A DNA stretch of 64,000 nt, from the NCBI GenBank assembly GCA_963556195.1, contig OY744519.1:104007500-104071499 (forward strand). Reading direction: 5' to 3'. A program made the translations under genes and the position numbers. A model generated the notes under the pieces. It did not search any database and was not told where the DNA came from. It saw nothing but the letters and a program-made list of their open reading frames with translations. Below are positions 52,057 through 63,475 of this stretch, piece after piece; the stretch's first letter is position 1; each line of letters opens with the position of its first letter. Source of the stretch: Sepiola atlantica (lineage: Eukaryota > Mollusca > Cephalopoda > Sepiida > Sepiolidae).

Positions 52057-52893
52057 GTAGCAGCAATTAAAAGAAATGAAGTAGATGAATGTATAATGGA
52101 AATAGCAGAACAGGAACGGTGTATTACCTGAAGAAAAGTTAAATCGGTAAGGGGAATCGGTATAATTGTTTAAGCGTAGTGAAGGTGGCAAGCGTTTCGT
52201 GAACTGTAGGAGCTGGTTGAGGCTGAGAGTCGGAGATTGCGTAATCTTAATTGGCGGAAGTGATGTAGTCAGATGTATTGGAGGGAGCGTCTGTTATATT
52301 TTCTGTGCAACGTATGCTACTGTGTGGTGAGTAGAAGGCATACGTAATGTAAATAATAAGGTGTAAATTGTGTGAAAGTATCCGTTGTGTAGTTGTTCCC
52401 GGTGTAGACTGGTAGCGTGGGAGGAGTAAAATGTTAGAGAGAAATGTTCTTGCTACTACCTGTATGGTGTATCTTTTGGGGAGAGTGAATGATGGAGGAA
52501 CGAAAGTAATGATTTGCCCAGGGTGGATGTAAGAGTCTATATAGTTTGCTAAGAACACGCGCGAGCGAATAAGATTGATGTTGTAGTGAGTGTAGTAACC
52601 TATTGAGATCGAGTTTATTTTGCTATTCGACGCGAAGGTACAGAGGGAAAAAAACGTCTCTACTTTATATATAAGATTGTTATGGTGCCGTACCTGTACG
52701 AAGAACAAATAAACTCGTCCATCCATAATAAAATGCGAGAAGCATTTCAACTCAGTCTTCTTCCACCCCAGTTCTATACTGGCAGTCCAGAATACCACTT
52801 CTTGTATATATATTCTTTTTCTTCAATAATATATCTTTGTTCCTGTAACCCCGTGTTTCCGTGTCTTTATTTCGGCCCCTAACAGGGTCACAA
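52057..52893 (+). mobile_element. Possible solo LTR
   Basis: The end CCTGTAACCCCGTG, then CTTTATTTCGGCCCCTAACA and GGGTCACAACA resembles the ends of Gypsy-type LTRs in this window (GGTCACAA at 62049 and 59105, read on the minus strand). An AATAAA lies at 52708 and TTTATATATAAG at 52664 could serve as a promoter element. TGTAGCAGC at 52057 is a possible start. No target duplication, primer-binding site or gag/pol was seen. The 183-codon minus-strand frame over this region resembles no known protein. Confidence 0.3.
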
Positions 52894-52899
52894 CAATAA

Positions 52900-53960
52900 T
52901 AATAATATATTTGGCTTTTCGTTTTTCTACCCTCACTTCTATACTAATCCCATAATTGCATAATCTTCCGTCATTGATTCAAGCCACTTGTTGAGATTCT
53001 TCGTCCCATATATAAACAATACTAGCTGGTAAAATAATTCTTATTCTGCTAATCAAGTATGTTTGACCACATTTGAAGTTGTTATTATAAATGCTGTTAT
53101 TATTATTGTTATCGTCTATTTTCTAAATTATAAATATAAATAAACCATAATTACATTTCAAATATAATTCATTCTCAATCCTTTTCTTTTCTCATTATTA
53201 TTATTGATAATAATTTCCAGGAGTGAAACATTACGACATCTCAATTTTCCATCGACTGATTCCGTTTTTAATTATTTCTATTTTTAAACTTATTTTCCAG
53301 TGCCATCAATAATGATGGCAATAGCGTCAGACATATTTAATTTTTGGAATTTGGCAATGTTATGGCATAACCAGGATCATTCTTAAGACAACTATCGTAC
53401 ATAATGAGAAATTTGCGTTTTGATAAATTAGTGTTTTGCATGTTAAAATGGAAGGCGGAGGCTTGGTTACAATCAATATAAATGCATTGCAATTACATAA
53501 GTCAAAGCAAAAATAAATCTCAGAGTACAGAAAAAAAGAGTTCAGTATATAGGTATTTAATAAGGCTGTTTGCAATGTGGTAGAGGCCAGTTTCTGTTTT
53601 CTGAAATGAAACGTCCAAACGTTGCTGTTATATTTGGATGTTTATGTCACAGCAAAGATTTCGGTCAGCAGAAAACTGATGCTGTAATATTTTATTTATT
53701 TATATTTTTTCTTATTTACTTTTATTGCCTACGTATAGTTATAAAAGAAAAATAATAATCATTTTTAAATTCTGGCAATCCATCTTAGTAGAATCAAATA
53801 GTAATAAATTGAGAAACAATTCTGCTAAACGTTATTGGGTATATCTAAGAAATGTACTCGGCTCTGGGTACGATTTTAAACTACATCCACTGGTGAGTCC
53901 CCAATTTTTGAATTTTTTTAAACTCATAAGTCACCACTTATCAAGGCTAAACGCCACTCA
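52900..53960. other. No feature recognised
   Basis: AT-rich spacer. Short frames only. Confidence 0.5.
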
Positions 53961-53964
53961 GGGA

Positions 53965-54165
53965 TGAGACGTCCTATTTACTTGCCTCTCCACAAGGGGA
54001 AAAGTTAGACACAAAGTCGGTTTTCCATGTGGGGGACATTCAGCTCCCCAAGAATGGGCACTTTAAACAAAACAAAATTGCTCCATACAAGGAGGATCTC
54101 TCCTTTCCTTTGACGAGGACAGAGCAGATAATATATCTTGATCTCAACCTGAAGGTCAAGAAGTA
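53965..54165 (-). mobile_element. U2-SINE, subfamily B
   Basis: Tail ATTTACTTGCCTCTCCACAAG at 53980, then GTTAGACACAAAGTCGG, GGGGACATTCAGCTCC, the GGAGGATCTCTCC body, and a diverged U2 head (54118-54162: AGATAATATATCTTGATCTC and GAAGGTCAAG in plus-strand reading). About 190 bases in all. Confidence 0.7.
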
Positions 54166-54169
54166 AAGA

Positions 54170-54685
54170 TTAATGTGATGGATAGATTGAGAGTTGAATG
54201 ATGATGATGAATGTTATGAAAGAATTAAGACTAATGAATGGAATTAATTAAATTTGATGACATGTGAGGACATTTTATGACAAGTGTTTATTGACATTGG
54301 ATTTGATGATGGCCATGTTGTAGTCCTCAGGGGAGCAATCTTGTGGCAACATTTTTCAAATATGGGCAATTTTTTGGAAAGAAACTTTGTTCATGGAAAT
54401 TCCATTTGATGTTCTGCACATGGACGAAGAAAGGAAAGTTCTTAAAAGTGGTGGTAATAAGACGAGTTCTTACTGTGACAAAGCGACCATTGCAGAGTGT
54501 GGAGTCAAGCCTTAGTTACTATTACTCTCAAGTTTACACTGACTCTGAGTGGTAGTACCTGTCAAGTTCCCATGCATTGGTTAAATAGAATATCTCCTGG
54601 GTACAACATGAAACAGCATCCTTTGATGTGTGCATAAATTTACGTCATGAAACTATTTAAAAATAAAACAGTGTCAACTTTACTA
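54170..54685. other. No feature recognised
   Basis: A 70-codon frame at 54343 (with TKKGKFLKVVVIRRVLTVTK) resembles nothing I know. Confidence 0.45.
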
Positions 54686-54689
54686 TCAA

Positions 54690-54905
54690 TAACTTCCCAT
54701 CTATGGAGCACAGTCCCATGGGGTTGCTTCCTGGCTGACTATAACATGGTCGTTTTCAAGTTTAATGTTAACAAATTTTTGTCCAGCCATTCTCTTAAAT
54801 AATCAAATCTTGCCCATTGCTTTCAAGTTCTCTCATGGTGTTGTTCCTTGTCCAACTGACAAACTCATTCACCCTTATCCTCAATGTGACTCATTAGTAT
54901 AAAAA
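54690..54905 (+). pseudogene. Jockey/CR1-like LINE 3' end
   Basis: Encodes LWSTVPWGCF, then ADYNMVVFKFNVNKFLSSH, the W-N-x-L-P and FKSN-x-NK end of the polymerase, then the 3' end CTTATCCTCAATGTGACTCATTAG. It matches 25120-25300 and 36215-36335. Confidence 0.65.
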
Positions 54906-55940
54906 AATGTTTCTTTCAAAAATAATATGGTGTCGATATTTTTATTTTGGGGGTGAGGAATTTACACTTCTGGAATGGTTTTTCTTCATCCTGGTTGTTG
55001 TTATCACAACGTTTTCGCCATTTTGCTCTCCGGGCTTCTTCATCCTGCTTGTTATCATAACATTTCGATCATTCCCCCCACCCACACCCTCCGACTTTCC
55101 TCAGGTGCCTTACATCGAACTTGTTAAAACATCTAGCTGTCTTTGCTTAGTATTGAACCCTGAACCTCAAGATTAGCAGCACATCCTAATCGTCTCAGCC
55201 ATGTGTCTTTCGGACAAGAATTGCGAATGAACTCCCACCTCATGAAATATGTCTAAGCTTGATCACCCCCCCCCCCCCCCGTTATCCATTTATACAGTAA
55301 GCGTTCATTTTACAACGAAGTGAACATCTCGTTCCTTGAAAATAAATATAAATTTATGAAAATAAATATTTTGAAACTTCTTTTCGATAATCGTGCTCTA
55401 AATGTGTTAATCGACATAATCTATATTTATTTAAAAAAAAAAAATTGTTAAAAATTGCCGAAAACGATGTGGCCTCCATTCCTACGCCCCATGTAATTTT
55501 GTATTCAAATGAATATTTACTTAATATTTTATTTATAATTGTCACCGCACACCCGTTTTTATTTGATTTCATTCACTCTATTCAAATCGAACTATTTAAT
55601 GCTTGAAGTTTCTTCATTGTATTTACCTATAGAAAAACAAAAAGAATTTAAGTATTTTTGGATGAAGTAATTAATACTCTTTAATTGTAAACACTTATGT
55701 ATTTATATTTAATCTGAGAACCTCTTTACTTTACACTCGTCTACATAAAAAAAAACAGAACAGAGATGGGTGTTTTCTGTTTTAAAACATTTTTAATAAG
55801 TATTACCTTGAAAATAAATACTATATTTATTTGAAGAGAATATTGACAGAATTATTCATTAAAAAATGTTCTTAAATAAATCTAAACAGAACAATCGTAA
55901 TTTATACTTAAAAATGAAATCAAAGTAGCAGGTGCTGAGT
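54906..55940. other. No gene; poly-C tract
   Basis: A poly-C run of ~15 bases at 55266-55280. A GTTGTTATCACAACGTTTTCGCC phrase is partly repeated (55000 and 55050). An 89-codon frame at 54907 is not recognisable. Confidence 0.45.
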
Positions 55941-55944
55941 GCTC

Positions 55945-56345
55945 TCTTTGGTGTATTTATTCATGATCATCATCATCATCATCATTCGGTTTAATATCCG
56001 TTTTATATGTTGGATGGTTTTTAGGAACTGACTTCCAAACTAATCTGTCTCTGGCCAGGTCTTTATTTATCCCTCTTTCACTGAAGTTCATTTTTATCAC
56101 TTCCTCCCATGTTTGCATTGACCTTCCTTCTACATCTACAAACCCAAGAACTTTCATATATTCTTTCAATGTGGCCATACTGTTGAAATCTCCTGTTCTG
56201 CACACATCTCCCTATATAGTCCAGGTTTAATCTTCCTCATTAGATCTGTCTATCTTTAAGACTCACATTACACATCCATCATATCATTCTCATACCATTT
56301 TTCTCCATGCAACGCATGTCTTCAACCCTCACTGGCCAGGTTTCA
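55945..56345 (-). pseudogene. RTE-like LINE tail
   Basis: An 82-codon minus-strand frame gives MCRTGDFNSMATLKEYMKVL, TWEEVIKMNFSERGINKDLA and RDRLVWKSVPKNHPTYKTDI. This is the tail that in related elements follows the C-R-x-x-R-x-x-W-Y-G-H-V segment. Upstream (56340-56210) the same strand encodes the E-T-W-P-V segment in other frames. It ends in a (GAT)n run. Confidence 0.7.
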
Positions 56346-56349
56346 CTGC

Positions 56350-57085
56350 CATACATCATCACACTGCATACACATGCCTGATACCCTGTTGGTTAGTAAT
56401 GGCAGAAATTCTCTGACCTTACTCCATCCATTACAGAAACATAATAATTGGGAGATGTTTAACAACAGAATATGAAAGAGAATATAAGGTGCACAGTAAT
56501 TCTATAACCTTGACTTAAGAAGAGCACAACAAGAACCCAAATTAAAAAGCACATAATTAACTTCTGATTAATTTTATTATATGCTATCCCTATTTAACGT
56601 TGCTGTTAATTAACTATCGAATTGTAAAAAAGTAAACAGGCAAACAAAAAATGGAAGATCTATTTCTTATTTATTTATTGATTTTTTTTAGGGGGGGAGA
56701 TTCTCAGATGAATCTAAAACTAGTCTTAATTAAATCACCTGCAATTATACCTGCTGAAAGTATAGCATCAGATGTCTTACACTTAATTAACTAGTAAAGG
56801 TGGCACATTGGTTTAAATCTCATCTAATTAATTCTGCAGGAAGTAATTATCATTCTTTGAAACAATATTAAACTGCATCTGGTGTTGAGGCCTCGATTTG
56901 GGAGCTTTGTTTCTGTTAGCCTTCAGAGTAGATTGTGGTTCTGACAAAAGATAAAACTCTCAGCAAAATCGAGGATATATCAAGTGCTAATACACACTGC
57001 AAAACCTGGCCCCTGTGTAAAAATCTTCACACACCCAGTCTTTAACATGTACTACCTGCAGCATATCCCATGTATTTGTCTCTCT
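56350..57085. other. No feature recognised
   Basis: Spacer with a GGGGGGGAG run near 56692. Confidence 0.5.
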
Positions 57086-57089
57086 GACC

Positions 57090-57460
57090 AAATCCCAAAT
57101 TGTACTATCTGTGTAAGATGCAACATCACCGGCGTCACAGAGACTCTTCTGAGAAGGCGACTTTGCTGATGTGGATACATTCTTCAACGCCCTGAAGAGG
57201 AATTTGTCCACAACTTGATGGCCCGAATCACACTCGCTGGCTGAAAAAGCGCAAAGGCGGATAACTGAAGACATGGATTAAAATGGTAAAGATAAATGGA
57301 GCTGGTAGCTGGTCCCTGCATTTTTGTTATTCACCACGGGGGAGTGAGAATGGCTGAAGTATGCCGAGGACTCAGCTGCTGATCGGCGTGGTTGGATCAC
57401 CTTGAAGCAAGATGCAGTGAACTCGTTTGGAGCTAGCTCAACCCACCCCAAGTGAATACC
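57090..57460 (+). pseudogene. RTE/CR1-like LINE tail, plus-strand member of an inverted pair
   Basis: Encodes with breaks LLRRRLCXCGYILQRPEEEFVHNLMARITLA, then MELVAGPCIFVIHHG, MAEVCRGLS and LDHLEARCSEL. In related elements this is the R-R-L-R-W-x-G-H-x-x-R-x-x-E-E segment and the last conserved W-x-x-x-V-R-D-A-V segment. The minus-strand partner is 57845-58170. Confidence 0.6.
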
Positions 57461-57840
57461 ATTACAAGTTAGTTTCCATTACTTTCAGGTCCATTCTGAT
57501 GAGTACCTATCAGCAAAGAAAGAAATTCTTTATAAGTTCATATTTTTTTAGTTTGCTTACAAAGACTGTTCAAATTTTTTATTTTTTTTATTTAGGAGAC
57601 TGTTGCACCTATTGCTAAATAATAGACTCCTCCAAGTGGCATGTATGAGACTACTGCTTCAATCTAGAGAGGGATTACTGTTCAGTTTATCAAGATACAC
57701 CTCTCTTCACGACTGATCGCTACTATTTCATAGTCCTATATGTCCTTTTGCCCAGAGGATTGCAGACATAACGGTTGCTGACAAGAATTCAAATGATACT
57801 CACAAATTAGGATAAATAACTTTGTAACTGGATTCACCCG
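57461..57840. other. Spacer between inverted LINE tails
   Basis: About 380 bases without recognisable feature, including a T-rich run at 57545-57595. Confidence 0.5.
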
Positions 57841-57844
57841 AGGT

Positions 57845-58170
57845 GAGTTGAGCTGTGTTCAAATGATTTCAACGCATCCCGTGTCAATGCGGTCCACCTA
57901 CACCGATTGGCTGCTTAGTCCTTAGCATACTTTAGCCATTTTCGGTTCCAACGACGAATATAAAAAATTTGGGGGCCAGCCACCAGTTGTCTTCTCTATT
58001 TTAATCCACATCTTCAGTTGGCCGCCTTTGCGTTTCTTCTAGCCAACAAGTGTGATTAGAGCCACCAACTTGTGGATGAATTGCTCCTCAGGGTGCCGAC
58101 AAATATATCCAAGCCAACAAAGTTTTCTTTTTCAGAAGAGTCTGTGTGATGTTGGTGGTGTTGCCTTTTG
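57845..58170 (-). pseudogene. RTE/CR1-like LINE tail, minus-strand member of an inverted pair
   Basis: The minus strand gives LVHKLVALITLVG, KRKGGQLKMWIKIEKTTGGW and LEPKMAKVC, the same segments as 57090-57460 in the same order. Stops interrupt both. The pair could fold on itself as RNA, with ~300-base arms of moderate identity. Confidence 0.6.
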
Positions 58171-58890
58171 CACCGATGATGTGATTTGAGATTTAACGAT
58201 AAATAACATTATACATACACCAAACAGAACAGTTGATTATGACTATGTAACACAAAATCACACATAAATAAAAATAAAAATTTGGATGTGAATATCAGTG
58301 CTACATATTTTTTCAAATCACACAAAAAAATAAAGTCGCATGATATTCAAAAAGTTCAAGTTATAATGGAGGACATAAACATTGTTTTGGAACAGCTATT
58401 CTCACAAAAAACAACTCTAGTTGGAACTTTAAAAGAATATTGAAAGTTGTAATTTAAAAAAAAATCAACCTAACCCTACAGGTTCTTTTTCGCCAGAGAC
58501 TGTAGCAAATGCTATAGATGAAATTAATTATAATCCTGAAGAAAGCATAACCTTTGAAGCATATTTTAGAATATACAATGGTATTTTTAAAGAAAATTAT
58601 CATGGTTGAATGGGCGATAGAAAAGTTCTTTTCCTCCTACAAAAATTGGGTCCCTTGGAATCTCATAAATTCTGCAATTATATATTGACAAAGAAACTTG
58701 AAAAAGTGTCACTATTGTTTCAAAAAAGTTTTCTTTTTCACACATGGTGACAAGGCTTAGACCTAGCACAAAAAGGCAAAGATTTTGTCATATGCTAAAA
58801 TCGTAAAGCGAGAATGTGAAATATTCAAATTTTCAGATTTATTGCAGGATAGGTTTAAAAGCTTCATTTTTGTTCAATGTCTGAGGTCTC
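58171..58890. other. No feature recognised
   Basis: AT-rich spacer. Short frames only. Confidence 0.5.
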
Positions 58891-58892
58891 TA

Positions 58893-59078
58893 GTTACTTG
58901 CTTCCCCACGAGGGCAGAGTTAAACACAAAGTCAAATTTTATGTGGGAGATGTACAGCTCCACCAAAATGGGCACTCTAGATGGGACAAAAAAAATTCCC
59001 CAGTCAAGAATGATTTCTTCTCCTCTGACTGAGATCAAAACAGATACTACACTTTGATCCTAGACCAAAGACTGAGGT
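58893..59078 (-). mobile_element. U2-SINE, subfamily B
   Basis: Tail TTACTTGCTTCCCCACGAGG, then GTTAAACACAAAGTCAAATTT, CCACCAAAATGGGCACTCTAG, CTTCTCCTCTGACTGAGATC, and a well-kept U2 head at 59038-59075 (AACAGATACTACACTTTGAT and CCTAGACCAAAGAC in plus-strand reading). It lies directly beside the LTR at 59105. Confidence 0.75.
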
Positions 59079-59469
59079 CTAGTTGTGGCACTGAGATGAT
59101 TTTGTTGTGACCTTGAAGGACCGATAATAATTTAGACAACACTGTGGTATATTTACTAGAGGGTATTTACAGAAGTACAGAATAGTATCTGATGACTGCC
59201 ATGACAATTAGTGGTAATTCTTCAATGTTTCTTGTAGAGGCCATCTTCACTTGAGGTAGAGTAGATCAACATCACGCTATAACACTCTTTTTTTATAGCC
59301 TTGCTCCATATGGAGTCAATACCATGTTCTTTTTTGGGTTTATTTTAATGAAGTCCATAATTTACGGTTTCTTCTTGATGTGATTTTTTTTTATCAAACG
59401 CCTTCTGGCATTCTCTCATTCAGACCCAATCTTTTAAATTTTCTCTTTTTTTAAATATCTCATTAAGAG

Positions 59470-60249
59470 GTGCTCACTCTTGTATATTTCTAAACACTTT
59501 ATAACAATTCACAAAATTAAGAGAACTTTGTTCAGCCGATACATTTACCGGAGCTGGCATATTTTTTAATGTACTCGCTCGCATTAAGTCTGATCTTTTA
59601 ATATTTTTGTCCATGATTTGACTAAGACATTTAAATTTCTTTTTCTTTTTGTGGACTGTAGACAAAACCCACTTGCCATATCCTACATCCTCTGTTTAAA
59701 ATTTATTCATTTTCTCGTCAATCTTACCTAATGATACGAATGGAACATTTTTGTTTTTAGAAACTGGTTGAATATATATTTTAAATTCAGCTTTGTCAGT
59801 CATTTTTTTTATTCCATTTCTAGTCCACCAGAAAAAAATTTCTGAACAATTTTCTTTTAATTCTTCTGAATAGCTTTCTTTCAATTCTTTTTTTTCTGAT
59901 ACATCATCTAAAATGTTTATATTCTGACAGAAGGATGTATAGGCATATCCCATAATTGGAACTTTTCTATCCAATCTATGCACAAAATGTTACTTTAATT
60001 GTTCATCACAAACATTTTCAATTTTAAAGTTTTTCCTTGTAGAGTAACTGTAGTTATTAGTTTGCCCTCGGATTTGATTTGTTCTCCAGTGATGTTTTTG
60101 GATACTTTTTTAGTCCTCAATAAAGTTGGCTTTTCAATTTTCTTCCATGTCTGAAGATTTATAATTGACAAAGCAGAGCCTAAGTGAAGTTGCATTTTAA
60201 TATTTCTATTCAATATTCTTATGTGAACAAACTTCCTAATATTTTCCAC
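59470..60249 (-). pseudogene. Gypsy pol fragment: protease and linker, inactive
   Basis: The 84-codon frame 60249-59995 contains QLHLGSALSIINLQTW, the position of the aspartic protease D-T-G/S motif. The catalytic D is H and T is L, so the active site is lost. The next frame (59983-59696) has KKELKESYSEELKENCSEIF and FKIYIQPVSKNKNVPFVSLG, the linker region before the reverse transcriptase. A frame of 63 codons follows (59665-59474). The polymerase itself is not present. Confidence 0.7.
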
Positions 60250-61392
60250 TTTGTCACATTAAGCGATTTTAATAAAACTTTTGAATTAAAATTTTTACTT
60301 TGCAGTGCATATTTTTGTGTCCCACACGATCACACTTCAAGCGCTTTTTCGTTTTATATGGACAATCTTTGTACCAATGCAGCTGTCTGCAACCAAAACA
60401 CTGTTTCGGTAGCAAATCACTTTTCGTTTGATTATCAATTTTAGCTGGTGAAGTACTTTTTGTTGCAGATATTTTTTATATATGACATTCCACTTTGTTC
60501 AATATCTTTTGAATTTTGATACATGCTAATAAATCATTGGCAGTTCTCTGCGATATGTTGGAGTGTTAAATCTGATTCATTTTCCTGTTTATAAAGAATC
60601 CTTCTGATTTTCACGTCTGTATCCAATACTTAATATAAGGCATTTGAAATTGTTAGTACTCAACTCCAACAACTTGAAATCATCGCAGTGCTTGTGAATT
60701 ATGCTAGCAAATGTTGTGTAGTCTTCATTGTCTTTCCTTGTAAGGTTCGTGCATTTCTACTTTTTTGTGAAAAAAAGACGTTTTAGGCCTAAACAATTTA
60801 GTCAATAATAGTATCGCTTCACCAAATGTAAGGTTGCTGTTTTATTGTGGCAAGATATAATTTATGAATTTGGTATGTTCAACCATACCCAATTTATTTA
60901 AAAGCAAACAAACCTTTTTAAAATTGGCCCAATTCGCACAGTCCGTATTATCAATGTCCTCCTATCATCTGAAATCCGAAGCAAATGTACCCTTGTTGCC
61001 AGGATTGTACTTAAAATTATTAATAGTGTTCCAAATAGTGTTTTGTGAAAACACACTTTCATCTCTACTATTTTAACACCCAATCAATAATTCAAATAAG
61101 TTTTTCTGTTCCTGTTGGCTATGAAGAAACATTTTTTCTAATCTTTTCATTTGTACCAGCTATTCTTTCTGTTGTTCTTGGAATTTCTCTTTCATTCAAA
61201 GCTTATTTTTCTGCAATTTTTTCTGCATCCATTTTCTTTTGAGATTCCACTTGTTTCTGCAATTCCATTTTTTAAAAATCCATTTTCTTTTGATATGATG
61301 TTTGTTCCTTTTGCAACTACAGTTGCTGATCTTGCAGATGCCTGAAAATTTCTAAAATTGCATTTTTTAATTCCTCCATTTTTCCATGTCAC
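60250..61392 (-). pseudogene. Gypsy gag-like region with zinc knuckle
   Basis: The minus strand from 61380 encodes a charged, coiled-coil-like N-terminus in shifting frames (MEELKNAILEIFR, then KENGF and KENGCRK repeats). Near 60410-60300 are CFGCRQLHWYKDC (C-x2-C-x4-H-x4-C), a retroviral-type zinc knuckle, and a second incomplete one (CDRVGHKNMHC). Frameshifts occur throughout. The conserved centre of gag is hard to read. Confidence 0.6.
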
Positions 61393-61421
61393 TTCAATTA
61401 AACTAACTTTTTCGTGTTTGC

Positions 61422-61424
<3 letters not shown>

Positions 61425-61456
<32 letters not shown>

Positions 61457-62048
61457 TCACACGATTGTAATTATTTTTACTGGGAGATCAGTTTGTAATC
61501 TCTCAATGGTAAGAAAAAATAAGCTTGTACAAAACTTATTTATATGTTTCTGATCAACAAAAAAAAATTGACAGACTTTTATGTTGGAATATTTTTCTGC
61601 TGTTTCCTTTGCGGTTGAACGACTTGAATTTCATAAGCATTGATTTGAAAACTGTTTTGTCCTACTCAGAAAATGACAATTTCTCTTCAATTCTCTATGC
61701 GATGTTCCAGTGTTTTTTTTTTTTTTTTTGCAGAATTTACACACTTTACTTGTTAAAATTCAGTTTGATTTAAACTTCTTGTTCTATTGTTAACAAATAT
61801 CCAGAGCATACAACCAAAGTCTTTTTTTTTTTTTTTTTTTTTTTACAAAAATCCAACATTCTAACTGTAGACATAAATCCAAGTTTTCGTTGCCAGTGTT
61901 GTGTGCAACATAAGTCCGGGTTATTTTCATGTCTGAATAAATCCGAATTCCTTGTCGCCAGAGTTTTGTGACATACTTGGAAAAGAATGTTAGTCTGAAT
62001 AAGTCCAGTGTTGTGGGATATAAGTTTTTTGACTCCTTGTTGCCAGTA
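61425..62048. repeat. Leader region: (TA)n, poly-T tracts, short tandem
   Basis: Between gag and the upstream LTR lie a (TG)n(TA)n run (61421-61454), poly-T runs (61709-61729 and 61823-61845) and a loose tandem built on CCTTGTTGCCAGTATTGTG and ATAAGTCCAG (61880-62050). The last unit runs straight into the LTR, so GCCAGTATTGTGACC may include the primer-binding site region. Confidence 0.5.
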
Positions 62049-62249
62049 TTGTGACCTTGAAGGACCAATAATAATTTTGTCAATACGGTGGTATATTTAC
62101 TAGAGTGTATTTACAGAAGTACAGAATAGTATGTTACAGAAAGTCTGTGTCCGATACTGTGGCTATGACTGCTACAACACTTAGTCATAACTCTATTCAT
62201 AGTTTCTGGAAGGGTCTATCTGCATTCGAAACATCACACCACAACAGAT

Positions 62250-62905
62250 ATTATTGAAGCTTAAACAAGATACAAAAGTAACTGCTAGCAGTTGCAGATG
62301 AATGTCAAAGTATTATAAAACTTAAGACATGACACAGCAATAATTACTGAGAAAGATATTGCAAGAATACACTCTCTGCCACCGAAGGAAAGAATTGGCA
62401 ATAAGAAGAGTGAAACTCAAGTCTCAACCAGGTTTTGGTTGTGGCAAATTACACTGGAAAAAACTGTTGCCTTCTTTACAGATAAACAAACAAAAAATAG
62501 TTTTATTTGATATATTCCAATGTTGAGGAAATTGACTGTGTTTAAACATAGTCACATTTTATTAATTAGGAAAAAACATCAAAAAGCTTATTTTATATTG
62601 TCTTTTGCATATATTTGTATAAGCCTGAAAATAATTTCCCCATTAAAAACTGATTGTATAATAAAATGAATAAATAAAAAAGTGGAACGTTCAATGGTCA
62701 ACTAAAACAATGGTATATTTCTGAGTAATTAGAAATGGTTACTTACAATCGATTTTTTTTTGTAATTTAGATAGATGAGAGGATGGGGGCTATTCTTTTC
62801 TTCTTTTTCATAGCAAAAGTAATTATTATTATCGGCACACAATAAAACATATTTATGAACTAGAAATTTTGTTTTAAAAATAAAAGTAAATGTTTCTATT
62901 TAATT
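62250..62905. other. No feature recognised
   Basis: AT-rich spacer right of the LTR. Confidence 0.5.
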
Positions 62906-62909
62906 ATTA

Positions 62910-63240
62910 AAAGAAAATGTTGTTAGTCATTGTGTTCGATGCAGAGTGTTTTTGGGTTTTTAAAGAAATTATTCCAAGTAATTTAAGTTGTGTGTGTGTG
63001 TACCCATACATAGGTATCCATGTGTAAACTTAACCGGAATTTGAATTTTAAAATAATCCAATCGAACGTTTTCATTTAGACCGTTATCTTTTTTCATCAA
63101 ATCGTTTTAACTAATATTACTATTTATAATATTAACATCAACAAAACTATTGCATATATATAAGAAATGGGATAATAAAAAATACAAATGAATCATACTG
63201 AATATTTATTAGAAAGTGTTTATAAAGTAAGTATGCTTAA
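62910..63240 (+). repeat. Dispersed repeat shared with 17300-17630
   Basis: The same series of blocks as at 17300 (GTGTTCGATGCAGAGTGT, AACCGGAATTTGAATTTT, AACATCAACAAAAC, TATTAGAAAGTGTTTATAAA) without the (TAC)n expansion. Origin unknown. Confidence 0.6.
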
Positions 63241-63433
63241 TAAGCTAGATGTGTTTGGGTGTTTGCCCTATTATTTTGTTAATTTCTGATTTTATCTTTT
63301 TTTTATTTGCAAACACATTCGCTCATATGAAATATAATTTTTCCTACAAAATCTTGCTACGGATGTGCTGAATTAATTCTAAGTCATATTCTAGTTTTAG
63401 CCAAACAAACAGACAAATGCTCCTTATTAATAT

Positions 63434-63475
63434 ACTAGCTGTACCTACCCGGCGTTGACAGGGAGTAAAAGAAAA
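63434..63475 (-). mobile_element. Helitron 3' terminus (family H2)
   Basis: Read on the minus strand: CCCTGTCAACGCCGGG, TAGGTACAG, CTAGT ending at 63434, followed by ATATT. The body would lie to the right; its 5' end was not found. Confidence 0.55.

Larger units (their letters stand above)
59105..62246 (-). mobile_element. Gypsy-type LTR retrotransposon, internally deleted (3.1 kb)
   Basis: Two long direct repeats bound it: 59105-59284 (180 bases) and 62049-62246 (198 bases). On the minus strand both start TGTT and end GGTCACAA. They share GACCTTGAAGGACC(G/A)ATAATAAT, GGTATATTTACTAGAG(G/T)GTATTTACAG and AAGTACAGAATAGTAT, but differ by an indel in the middle. Between them, in order on the minus strand, are a gag-like frame set, a zinc knuckle, a protease-like segment and the start of pol. 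The reverse transcriptase core, RNase H and integrase are missing, so it is a deletion derivative. I see no clear 5-base target duplication. Confidence 0.75.

Noticed and set aside
52247..52798. 183-codon minus-strand frame
   Set aside because: Composition looks random (many Ser, Ile, Tyr), no motif, and it is antisense to a possible LTR.
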